From Lineus longissimus (lineage: Eukaryota > Nemertea > Pilidiophora > Heteronemertea > Lineidae): DNA of 60,000 nucleotides. The notes beneath the pieces were generated by a model. That model saw only the letters and a program-made list of their open reading frames with translations, ran no database searches and was not told where the DNA came from. The position numbers and the translations under genes are program-made. Location: the NCBI RefSeq assembly GCF_910592395.1, contig NC_088315.1, forward strand, positions 2,174,501 through 2,234,500. Direction: 5' to 3'. How positions within the stretch are numbered: position 1 is the first letter of the stretch; each line of letters opens with the position of its first letter. Shown piece after piece: positions 10,661-22,800 of this stretch.

Positions 10661-13600
10661 GGGATGCCTCGCCATGTGGTTATACCACCGTGTGGTGGGA
10701 CCAGAGGTGTCGTTCCGGCAGTAGTGGACACACATTTAGTATAGCGTGATGTTGCATAGTGCGGTCAGTGAAGATGGCACACACATCAAAGTGTGAATGG
10801 CTATTTAAAACATGGTGAGGTTTGGGCTCTAGACCCATAAAAGTAGTGGCTTCAAGTCAGGTCAACTCTTTATTCACAAGTTTATATTCCCACCAAAAAC
10901 CCAGAAATTAGAGAGTAACGTAGGGAAGCATGGCATTCACTATCAAACACAAGATCTACTTTTTACCAATGAAAATAAGTAATTGCTTTTCTTTTTTCCC
11001 CCTATTCCTATCCAGGCAAAACACACGCTGAGCGATAGAGATTTTGATGTGGTAAATGATAGCCGAAAACTCAAAAATCGATATTAAACAAGCCATCTAT
11101 AGCTCTATCAGGAAACAAGCAAGGAAATCATAACCGTACATCTTTTTATAAATCTTAATACCAAAGAATATCGGGTGAAAAAAATCTGTTCATTCTTCAC
11201 TTATCTGATTTGCAGACATATGTCTCGTATCCGCTCACTGAATACCTCAAATAGAGTATTCACAATTTTCATATAATATCTGTGTGAACGACTTTCTAAA
11301 ATCTGTCTCAAGTTGTGAATGTAGCGAATCAAGTCAATCCTATGACAGACTAGAGTAAAATTTCAGTTTTGATCAGGTGGCGGGATTCCCAAGAGATTGA
11401 GGTAATAGAGTTTTCTGGTCGTTTCTCGATATGAGAAGTGATTTCGTCCCAGAATTGAAGCATTACTTAAGATAAGTGTTTCTGGTGTGGTTTCATGCTA
11501 TTTTACAATATAAATGGCCGAGATAGAAAGTTGGTTTTGGTTTTGAGAACTATTTGGTAAGATAAGTCAGTTCTATCTCATACAAATAGCTGTTCTTCTA
11601 CTGAAGGACTTCAAATTTTAAACCATAAATCATACTATTTCACCAAGGGTTTCCATTACACCCCACTAATGATGTGGTGGTAATCAATACTTCTCCATCA
11701 CTGGAGAAACAATGAGACTGTGTCACACTGTGTCACGCACCTTCGAACATGAGTTATAGTCTGACGCCCCACATTCATTAAGCTAATAGGCGGGCAGATT
11801 CATGTCACCATGATACTGCCCTTTAACCTTGGTTATGGGAACAGTGGGAGGACTTTGTGCTCCAAGAGTCATTACCCATCACCACAACCACTGTGACCAA
11901 GTGATTGCAGTGAAGGGAAGTCTCCATAGTGGTCAACTTATGCATGGTCACAATCTCTGCGCAAGAAACAATCACAGAAGAGGAGAAATCCAGGGTCATT
12001 ATCGATAAATCTCTGTCCCAAACCATAAAATCTTTTTGGTTCCCATGATTTGGATAAAATCAATTCTACACTATGACCATGCGTCAGGGGATGAAAGCGT
12101 TAAATTGGGCCACTGTGACCTCAATTCACCTCTGGCATTTTTTTCCACTTTTCCCTGGCCTCCCTTCCTGAAATATACATCTGCGCCGAGCCACTAATGG
12201 CAAATTAGGAACTACTTCCACGTGAAAGATTCAGAGACAAAAAATGGCTGTACTTTATTTACGGTCGACCAGGTTTATCTCCGATGCGACGATGTGGGTT
12301 GAGTTGTGTTTTTGCCCAGGTTGTGTGGCTAGGGATAATGAAGAAGACAGGTGTGGTACCGTGGTTTATAGTTCCTTGCAAGGGAATGAGTTCACAATGC
12401 CTGATCACGGCCCAAATTGGTCACATCCTAATGGGCAATGGTTTCCTGAGCCTCTCAAACCAGCCATAAACCCTCTCACGAGTCGATGTCATACATCCAA
12501 CTGATTTTCCCATTATGCATGTTTTTGAAGTGTTCCCCAGTAAAACTTGCAAATTGATTTTCTGACGATCCCGATTCGGTTAATTTTGCAATCAAAATCA
12601 CTCATGGAATACAGGTTATGATAATGCAGTCAGATCCTTCGTACGTGAGACTTTTACCCGATAATCAATTGGCAGAAACATCTATTATTTGGAGGTACCC
12701 AACTTTTGGAGATATTGATTTATGTAAAATGATCATGTCATGATGTGTTTAGCAAAGACTTAGCCAATTTTGCTGCTCTACCGTGACAACTAATATTTTC
12801 ATAAATTAGAATCTGGCCAATTTGACATTCATTGCATGCCTGGAGTTGAATTGATCAAATCATTGATTTGCGTACACAGAATCTGAAAAAAGATCAACAC
12901 AAAATATTTTTTGACAAAATATTCATCGTAAATTTCATGCATGTGGTGTGCGTGATTTGCCTCAATGATTTGGATATCAAATAAAATTGCAAAAACTTCA
13001 TCAAATAATCAGCGAGAACATTCAACTCCCGAGGCCCGCAATGCCTGCCCCTTACAGATACCACACACAACTAACACTACAACAACTTCTTGACAAGCTA
13101 TTAAAACATCAATAATAATTACATTTATGAGACTTGAAATTAGTAGGCTCCAGATAAACTTCGGGATAATCCATAGGGTTACAGATAATCCGTATTCGTG
13201 AGTTACGTTTATCCAGAGATCCATATTTGCTACAGAGTTTAATCGGCTCCACCGACTCATACCATCCATGCATCATTTTCCCCTCATCAGCCTACGCTAG
13301 AAATATCCCAACTGTTGATTGGATATCGCGACGTTGATATATAAACGATGGGAGATGCGGCCAGCAGCATTCTTATATAACAATTGGCATTGTGGTATCA
13401 ATGATGCCCCGTAGTCTCGAGGAAGCAGCTGGATGGATTGGGTAAGTGATGGGAGAGGCATATCACGATCGTCAGGTGTATACTCGTATCCAAGGCGATG
13501 GCAACATCCTCAATTGGAGGTAACCGCAATGAATGACGTGAGCTAACTGATCACAGTCAAAAAGTGATAGGAGCAAATAAGCTACTGGTTCTTTACAGCA

Positions 13601-16600
13601 ATGTCAGAAGATTACACTTGTAAGAAAGAAAAGCAATCCAAGTGGATTAAAATAGTTACAGTGAACCACATACATCCTGTTAGTTTGATTTCATCTCCAT
13701 TAGAATACATAGAATGAAGCTAATGACAAGTTAGCCATTCCTTGGTATTGGATACCATTGTCACCCACAGGAACGATGTAAATGGTTCTCAGAGGTGAAG
13801 AACACCATCAAGACACCACCAGCTATCCTAGAGTTGTGCTATGTCAATAAATGATGTGCGTCAATATAGATTTCTCTACTCCGGATGCAGCATTTAGCAT
13901 CTGACTATTCCTGATCCACGGCGGTATCGATATGATGGCAGTAACCCACCGATAAGTCACATGAACTATTAGATTCAACTGTTTTCGTGAAAATTATCGT
14001 TGGATAAGCGAGAAGCTCTAAGTGCATGAATGTTTCATCATAGTCCCAGCGTAGCGCATAAAATGAGCTCGATAGTTCCGCTAAGAAAGAATACTGTTAA
14101 TGCGATAATACAACTGTCAACATCGTAAGCTATTAGATTAGGCCAAGCAAACAATGTTCATGTAATTTGCTTCTCGTCCCCACCCTTCCCATTATTTTGT
14201 CCTGTGCACCATTTGACATAGGTTGGGTTAAGTTCTTCCCAAGATGGTTCATTCAAGAAAGAATTGCCTTTGCCAGAAATGGTGACCATGGCAAAGAGAA
14301 GTGCAGTAATCCTGCACCATATGTTCCATCCTCTTTTCAAGAACTGCACAAAAATATCACCAACAGCGTGCGACTGTGACTCTCACCAATGATTACGCAA
14401 ACATTGCCACGGAGGTAAATTCCTTGGCTAGAATGTCATGTTTGCACACAGAATCCACACGGGGAGAAATGGGAAGATTGAGCGGGAGGTGCCATCAGTA
14501 AAAACCTGCCTGTGTCTACATCACAGGCATCAGAAGAAGCACTCTAATAGTCTCACCGGCGATTGAACCAGAATAGTAATCAACCAAATCCAAGTTACAT
14601 TGGTAAGGATGCTTCCTTTTCATAGCTTGTGGGTGAATGTCTCGAATCTTTATAAATATTCATCAAAAGCAACATGTCAATCCTTACAGAACTGTTAGGG
14701 ACAGAGCAGTTAATTACACTGGCTTCGCTACTGAGGTGGATGTCTCTGCCACTGACGTGATCTCTGGTGATGTCTCTGGGATTAGAAGAGAAACGTTTCT
14801 AAGAAAAGTCTGAACATGGAAGAGACAACATATCACTGTCTCTATCTTTGACTTCCACACAGTCAATGGTAATTGGAGATCAAACCCATTTACGGGCAAT
14901 TACACTTACACCGTCAGCATGTGATACCAATCACCAGATCCCTGTATCCTGATGGTGACTGTTAACGAAGACCCACCCTATCGGTGTATGGCGCCGCTTC
15001 ATCAGACACAAGACATGTCATGCTTCTGAGCACCACCTTGACAACATTCCAACCACTTCAAATCTTAAGGTCAGTAACAACCACCTTCTTGTCTTTGTGT
15101 TGGAACTGTAGAGCATAAGGTCCCAGACATGATGACCTTCATGACAGAATGGCAAGGGGGGGTACAATTCAAACAACAGTTAAACACAGCAGCAGCAGAT
15201 TCGGGGACTGCAGAGCTCTCTGTCTCTTCCCCAGATATGATAAATGATATCACCTCCCAGGATCCAAGGCAGATCAATGCCTGCTTTGTCTGGAACACAA
15301 CGAGATCAAACAACTCATTTGGGGCGAGTCTCGTATTACTCGTATTACTGGCAGAATATAAGCATGAAACATTCATATGCGCAGTGTCTATCTGGAGGAA
15401 ATCATCAAACAGGTGGTCAACCTTTTTTGGTGTCTGCACCGATTGATTTATACCAACTAGCTGGTCATACCACCTGTTGGAGACATCTGAGATGCATTAC
15501 CCTCTTATAAGCCAATTGTCGGGCAATAGCGATACCCCTTCTTGTTTTGACATCATGATACAAAGCTGATGGAAGAATTTCATCACAAAATGAAGAACTG
15601 AACAAAATCTGGTGGAGTTTTTGATTGTTTTACAGACTACAAACAACACCCTCGACATCGCTCAGACCCTCTTCATGTTAAATCAAGCTTTATGGCTCTA
15701 ATGACTTGTTTGATCTCTGCTGATACGTCCTAACAGATTGTTTCATCTTCGTCGGTAAAGACAAAGCAGTCTAATCTTTGTTTGATCCAGCGAGGATGTA
15801 ACCTCTCTTTGATCAGGCAGAAAGACTCAAGCTCTCAAAAGACTGGAGCAAATCACCAGTCACATTTTTATGGATGTTCTCTCGGCATATTGACTGCAGC
15901 AAACGTTTTCCAGCTCCTGGTTTTGTCAGCATAATATCATGATCAGCTGTAAGTTATCAAGCTTAAGTTGTTTATTGTCGGGGCTATCAATAAGACAGAG
16001 TCAGATGGGTTAAGAAGGGGTATTTCAAAAGTCATCTTCATCACCTCAGATGATCGAAGTTCAAAGCAGATGGATAGATGAAAGCAATCATGCTAACAGA
16101 TCAGTGACACTGCCCAAGGTTCACTACAAATGCACCTGCTGATAATGACTATAGAGAACTTAACAAGGTAGTAGGCTCGGAATGACAAGTGCTGAGACAA
16201 CCTAATGAACAGATATACACTACTTGTAGTATCAGACCTATCTGACATGATGAAAGGAAAAGAAATCCATCGTCACGATCCAATATATCAAAGTTCAAGG
16301 CAGAAACACACATTGTAGATGAAGACACTCCTGCTCTCGGCTGATCAATGGGGCAACTAGGGCTTGGCTACAAACACACCTGCTGCTAATGACTATTGAA
16401 CTTCACAATTTCTTCTAGGTAGGAGGAAAAGTGAAGAATGATGTGACGCCCTAAGAAAGTGCAAATATAAGGCTAGCACTGATGTATAGTTCAGAGTTGC
16501 TCTGAGCATGGACGTGAATTCACAACAGGGTTTGATTTTAGCAGCGGTCCCATTGCCAGACACCTCCTAGTTCTAGGGAGGGCAAACTCTTTGTGTAGAG

Positions 16601-19099
16601 GGGACAACTGGTTTGTGAAGAAGGACGACAAGCTCCACTTGGCAGGTTGCCTGATCGGCAACGTGACCAAAAGCATCAGTAACGACCACTAACAACAAAC
16701 AGCAAATCATCTGACAAGAATCCTTAAGTGAAAGACGAACACTTGTCTGCAATATTTATTTCATAATCTGTAGCAAGAAGAGAGATTCCAATAGTTAAAG
16801 ACTACCTCATCTCATAGCACAGACATCTGCCATTAACAAGAAATGGACGTGACCTTACTTCCGTCCATTCTGAGTTGTCGACTGATCAACTGAAGTACAA
16901 TGAAACATGCAACACAGTAATCCTCAACTCTGCATCACACCATCACTTTAATTGGTCTCTCAGAGAAGTGAGCAAGAATCACACCACACCTTCAGCTGCT
17001 CCTTCGCCAAAGTGAATGAAACAGCACTTGTGAATGAACTGACACGCAGCTATTACAATGAACGCATCATGCGCAAAGGTCATCAAGCTTACATCAACTC
17101 AACATCTCCAATAACCAATATGACTCAAAAGTGAACTGCAGACTAGCAATCTTTATTGCCACAGGTGACAAAAATTGCTATCCTGTGAAGGCAAACAGGT
17201 ATCTACGGCAAAACCCATCATGGCTGTGAACTCTTTGTTTTTATCGCACTTGGCAGTGATGACCATTTTTACCCGTAGACCAGCAATCTTTTGATCACAT
17301 TACTGAAACCATTAATTTGACCAATGCGGTTCATCCCCAGCTCGACAAGTAAGGCTATCAGGCAGATGACATTCCAGCCAACACTGATCTAAAAGTGCAT
17401 CACAGCAAACTATTTAATCGTGGAGCTTGGCTCAATCAATGTGCTCCCGCATCCCATTTGCCTCTTGCTGGGTCTATTTTGGAAACCGATGTCTATTGAT
17501 GTCCATTTCCAAAGTAACGCCAGGCTCCCAGTACATACGTATACAGTTACATACACAAACTTTACAGCTCAACTTTAGGTGAGTCGGTCTTACAGCAAAA
17601 CTACCGATCAACTGATAGACTGAGTCTCTGTTGCGAACCAATCAGACACATCCCATGTGGTCTCGGCAGCCAATCAGAGGGTGTGAAATCATGCACTGTC
17701 GCCCCAGCGGGTGTCCAAGAACATTCAATGCAGACTAATTGCTGGCTATTAATTAGAAAGAAACTAATTATGACCCATTGTATTGGAAAACAAGATTGTG
17801 CTATAAAACACCATCTTAGGCATTTAACATAGTCTTGCAACAAACGTTGAACTTCATTTTAACCTGGGGAACATCCAAGCCAACATTTCCAATTTGCTAA
17901 GCCAAGAGGTAAACTAAGATATTTGGTATCCATGGTATTCAAGTAGAAAAACCAATATGTTGCATTCCTGGGAGGCAGATGTGATTGAGGTGGCCACTCA
18001 TACCTGCAAACCCAACTCGGCTTAGAAGGCAAAAGGTCAAACTCTCTTACTTGAGATCTAGTTTTGTCATCAATTCAACATATGGGGTCTCAGAATGTAA
18101 TCATGTCCCCAGTATAACAACTTTTTTGTGCAGGGGAGTAAACCCCCTGTTTATATGGGCAGAGGATCCAATGGGGTACCTATTCCCTCTTTCTTATAAA
18201 AGGTCAGATATGTTATGGACCTTTCCTTCACTTGGATTTGGCCTCTTCTGCTTGGATTGTGCACATTTTACATTGCCAAAGGAACAAGCAGTGATATAGC
18301 ATTCTAGATGAGTGTCAACAATGCACCGAGAATGCCAGCCTCCGTCTCCAATGACATGCCAAGGAACCTCCAACAGGGCGACTATTCTATTTAAATTGTC
18401 AGCTTTTGCTTGAGCCTTATCCATCTGCAAGAGCAACTCTGAAAGAAGCTTACCATACTGACTCTAAGCCCTTTCATAGCTTTTACCTAGTCAAACAGTA
18501 AAATGTCATAAGAAGTGAATTGAGCTCTCCTTAGAAAAGCTTGCGACCATATGATCTGAGTAGTGATAATGTGATCTCAACAGAAGAGAAGTCCTGAAGA
18601 AGCCAAGCTATGTATTGTATCTCTTATCTAATATTTCATCACAAAGATGTAGGAGATCAGTGCATTAGCTCATAGCTAATTTGGTTAGAAGGAGATAAAT
18701 CTTCTCATCAGTAAAATACCATGTGTCAAGCTGTCGAATCTGGAAGCTGACTTTCTAAGGTATCCCAGGGATGGTGAAGGAGTTTGACATCCTCATTGTC
18801 CGATGGATGATACCGTTATAAAGTGCTGACATCCGTAAGGATCTCATTGGGGGCGTTGCCCGTACTTGTGGTGATTTTCCCAAGGGACGTTGACAAGGGG
18901 ACATTTCCTGAGTAAATTCGACACGCAGGCTCTTGGATAGCAACAACTCGGTACGCTCTGCCATATGACGTCACATGCTAAGTGATGGTTGGTTTTTTGA
19001 CTTGACGAATGTTGGTGAACAACTTTATTAACTGCTAAACGCCTTAAGAGGTAAGATAGACTTCTAAACAGTATGCCCCCATTAACTGGTTGATCCAAC

Positions 19100-19104
19100 A
19101 GGTC
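19100..19104. repeat. Target-site duplication AGGTC, left copy
   Basis: AGGTC directly precedes the 5' LTR and recurs directly after the 3' LTR at 26707-26711. A 5-bp duplication is typical of BEL/Pao integrases and fixes the element boundaries. Confidence 0.93.
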
Positions 19105-19711
19105 TGTTACAGACAAAATCAATATATATATATTACATATTTCTTATCCTTCATGCTGGCTAACTGTTTCTCTTTCTATTGATTTATGTAGGCCTATCTG
19201 AACTTTAGCCTTATCTTAGCAGTTCCCAGAGTGTCAAGCCGTAAAAGTTAATTAATACTGTCACAAAGTTCATGTTGAAGTCATTGAAGATTTTTGGGTC
19301 ATCTGGAGTCAGTGAGATGTACACCGTCAAGGAAGCAAGATGAACATTTAAAGGCTACTTTTTGTATTACTTTCAAGTTAAATTCCAGAGAAACTTAAGA
19401 GTCCCCAGCTTTGTAAGTTTGATTCCGGTTCCCGATTTATATCAATATATTTCTCATGTTAATATCTTTTAGGTAGTATCACTAGCATTAGGCTTATTTG
19501 AATGATTAATTTTACAGATTGAACCGCCGCCGCCACCGCCGCCATCACTATATAGATGAAGACATCATCATCATCGTTAGAATCTCCAAAGTCATGTTAT
19601 GTAAAGTGAAAGATCAAAAGGGGCAAATAAAAGGCGTGTTTCTTTTTTACGGGACACAACTTCGTTCAAGTTATTCTTAAGGATATTTGGTACATCTCAT
19701 TCGAAACTACA
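19105..19711 (+). repeat. 5' LTR of the BEL/Pao element
   Basis: A 607-bp LTR starting TGTTACAG and ending ACTACA. It contains an early (AT)n stretch, a CCG/CCA trinucleotide run near 19525-19543, a TATA-like ACTATATAG at about 19547 and a polyadenylation signal AATAAA at 19626-19631. That order suggests the R region lies between about 19,575 and 19,660. I find no difference from the 3' LTR. Confidence 0.95.
19547..19555 (+). promoter_or_regulatory. Putative LTR TATA box
   Basis: ACTATATAG follows the CCG-rich run and lies about 75 bp upstream of the LTR AATAAA. It is a plausible pol II promoter core for the retrotransposon. The (AT)n run at the start of the LTR is an alternative. Confidence 0.4.
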
Positions 19712-19897
19712 TTTTCTGTTCAATAAAGGAATTCTGGATGGAATTACCTTTTTTGGTCTTTCGACTTTCGAAGGAACTCACTCCTTATCCAAGGATAGCG
19801 GCCGACCATATGGGTCACGTACCTCACGACGTAAGGTTCGATATGTTAGTGATTTGAAGCTGATCAAGCCCAAGGCTGTCCGACACAGATTGTGAAA
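19712..19897 (+). other. Retrotransposon leader, primer-binding site unclear
   Basis: The 186-bp leader lies between the 5' LTR and the first ATG. A tRNA primer-binding site should begin TGG within a few bases of the LTR, but the first TGG triplets are at 19735 (TGGATGGAATTACC) and 19754 (TGGTCTTTCGAC). Neither can be matched to a tRNA by eye. The start at 19898 sits in a good context (GAAAATGG, A at -3 and G at +4). Confidence 0.6.
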
Positions 19898-22800
19898 ATG
19901 GCGTTTTCCATGGTGCCCCAAAGGGATCTAAAGGTGTTAAAGAAGAAACGGTCGACCGCAAAGGGACTATTGACTAGAAAAGGCAACGAAATTCAGACAT
20001 TATTGGACTGTGTTGATTCTTATGGACAGTTATCAAGGATAAATGATTTAGGCGAAGAACTAGGTAGGCTGTTCACAAACTTTCTTGCATGCCATAATGC
20101 ATATCATAGTCTTCTTTACAGTCCAGAAGATATTGCTGAGTCGAGGTTGTATGTCGATAGGGTTGCGCGTTTCATGGGTCAACGCTTAGAAGAGATATCT
20201 TCTTGGTCTGAGGCTTTAAAAGACAGGATCTCAGAAGGGGGGGTCAGTAGTGTCGGTTCAGATGTAAGCTCATTTGATACTAGTGTCAGCCCAGATGATT
20301 CAATTTCAACCATGGCTTCTGATCACAGGTCTGTCAAAGGTCGTAGCAGCACCCGTAGCGGCAGCCACAGGTCCAATGTTTCCATGGCCCAGATGCGGGC
20401 AGCAGCCAATTGTGCCGTTTATGAAGTAGAGGCGTCACTACTGGCTGAGAGACAAGCTCTTGCCAAGAAGGAGCTCGAGATGGTACAACAGCGGGAAGAG
20501 CTTGAGCTGAAGGCAAAATTGGCGCATGCTCGGGCCAAGGAAAGGGCATGTTCCATGGTTCACTCAAGTAGAACGTCACCTACTAATGAGAAGGTGGGCG
20601 TTTCCGGGAATGAGTCACAGGACAAGCCAAAGCGTGACCCCGGACAAGTAGGCCTAATTCCCGACCCTAGATTGAATCCCAGGCAACCTGCGTTTCATCC
20701 CGGCCAAGTTCATGGCAACATCTCCAATTACCAGTCGACCCCGACCCCGATGGCTCCAGAAAGTGTCACCACCAATTTCCTTAGACCTACTCCATTTCAA
20801 GGAAACAATGAAGTAAGTACATGTATCCAGGCAACGGAGGTACCAGTAAGTCACGTGAGTGCACTTCCGGATGCACTTATGGAGGTTTTGCATCAAGGGC
20901 AGCAGCAGCAAAGGTTGTTATTGAATACACTGCAGTTGCCTAAGGTTGACCTGATGACCTTCGATGGGGATCCTCTCAGGTATTGGTTGTTTATAAGAGC
21001 GTTTGAGAACTCTGTTGACCGTGACCTAATTGATGATAGTGTCAAGCTAAGTAGGCTTCTCCGTTACTGTACTGGAAAGGCAAGGCAGGTAATTGAGTGT
21101 TGTGCAGTTAAGGACCCTACAGAGGGTTACAAGCTTGCCAGGAAACTTTTAAAGGACCGGTTTGGCAGTGATTTTGTGGTGAGTCAGGCCTGGGTTAACC
21201 GGATTGTCAACAGAAAGCAAGCCAAGGGTCCAGAAGCGATAAGAGATCTAGCTGATGACCTGAAAAACTGTGTTGAAACTTTGACTGCAATGAAACAGTT
21301 GGATCGCTTAAACGATTCGTACTTGGTGCAGATCGTTGAGAGGTTGCCACAGTATCTTCAGAATAGATGGAAAAGAGTGGTCCAGAAGATACGGAAAACC
21401 AAGGATGATAGGCCTAGTCAAGGAAACCCAGGCATTAAGGACCTTCTGCAGCTTATTTCTGAAGCCGCAGAGGAAGAAAATGATCCTGTGTTTGGTAAGT
21501 GTGGTGCTAAGGAATCCAAGACAGAATCCAACCACAAGTCGAACAACAAGCAAAGACCTGGTCATGGGTCAACGTTCAGTATCCAGACGGATACAGGTTA
21601 CCAAGGTTCAAGTGGTGATAAGCCCAGGGTACCCAAATGCCTGGTATGCAAAGAGGCGCATCATGTGACGGCCTGTGAAATATTCAAGAAGATGACGCAA
21701 AATGAGAGATGGGTAACTGTGAGAGACAACAAGGTCTGCAAGAATTGTTTGAAAGGACCGCATTTTGCATCAAATTGTCGTAATCCTCCTGCATGTAAAG
21801 TTTCTGGCTGTGGGAAGAAACACAACACGCTCCTTCATTTGGATGGCGCTCCTGCACCCAAGTCTCGTGCAGACGGGCACGATGTTCAAGAGAAGAAGGC
21901 CGATGTCAAGCCGCAACCTGCAAGGTCCAATGCCACAGTTTTGTCCACTGGGGCCGGTATCAACCGTATTGCCTCGCCAATCATTCCGGTAAAGGTCAAG
22001 GGTATCGGAGGGAATGAAGAAGTCATAACCTATGCGATGTTGGACAACTGTTCTACGGCAACACTATGCACGGAAAGTCTGGCGACCAAACTTGGACTAA
22101 AGGGAAAAACGGCAATTACAGAATTGACAACAATAGAGAGGAAAGACAGTCGATTTGAGACCACGATTTATGGATTGGAAGTGGCTGACCTCGATGGTAA
22201 GGAGGTTATTACTCTTCCTCATGTTTTCTCCAAGTCTAATCTCAACGTTAGGCCTAATGACATAAAACCGTCCGACTTAAATGACTGGCCTCATTTACAA
22301 GGACTTGATATTCTGACGGTAGACACTGACAAGGTAGACCTACTTATAGGACAGGACGTGCCGGAGGCTTTGGTCCCACTGGAGGTCAAGAGTCACGATG
22401 ACGATCCCCGAAGAGTACCGTACGCTGTAAGGACAGCCCTGGGATGGACCCTAAATGGACCATTTGGAGAGAATGGAAGGACTGATGAGCGGCACAGCTG
22501 TCACTTTATCAACAATGACACAAGTCTACAGCAGCAGGTCGAGCGATTTTGGAAGCTCGACAATCTAGGTGATGGAACTGGTCTATCCATGGATGATAGA
22601 AAGGTGGTTGACCTTTGGGATAGGACAGCCGTGTTACAGGATGGACATTATACTTTGCCCATACCATTCAAACAAAGGCCTCCAAATTTACCGGACAATT
22701 ACAGTATGGCGAAGAAAAGGTTGGAAAGCCTAGGAAGAAGGTTTCAGAAAGATGCTACCCTACATGAGAGGTACAACACTGAGTTCAAGACCCTGCTGGA

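Larger units (their letters stand above)
8719..19099. other. Large LNX intron, part left of the retrotransposon
   Basis: This is the PDZ1-proximal 10.4 kb of the 25.9-kb intron. It contains the tandem array at 8911-8972, the TAAT/TAATCC-rich block at about 10370-10660 and the weak NPxY candidate exon at 14184-14267. Overlapping open frames on both strands at 15071-15446 (122 and 105 codons) lack splice phases fitting LNX and have no recognisable similarity. I see no other gene. Confidence 0.6.

Noticed and set aside
10680-10870. tRNA-like TGGCTTCAAGTC box
   Set aside because: No matching A box at tRNA spacing.
15071-15446. Overlapping open frames on both strands (122 and 105 codons)
   Set aside because: No domain similarity. 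The minus-strand frame would start in phase 0, which does not fit the phase-1 LNX gap. Length is within chance expectation.
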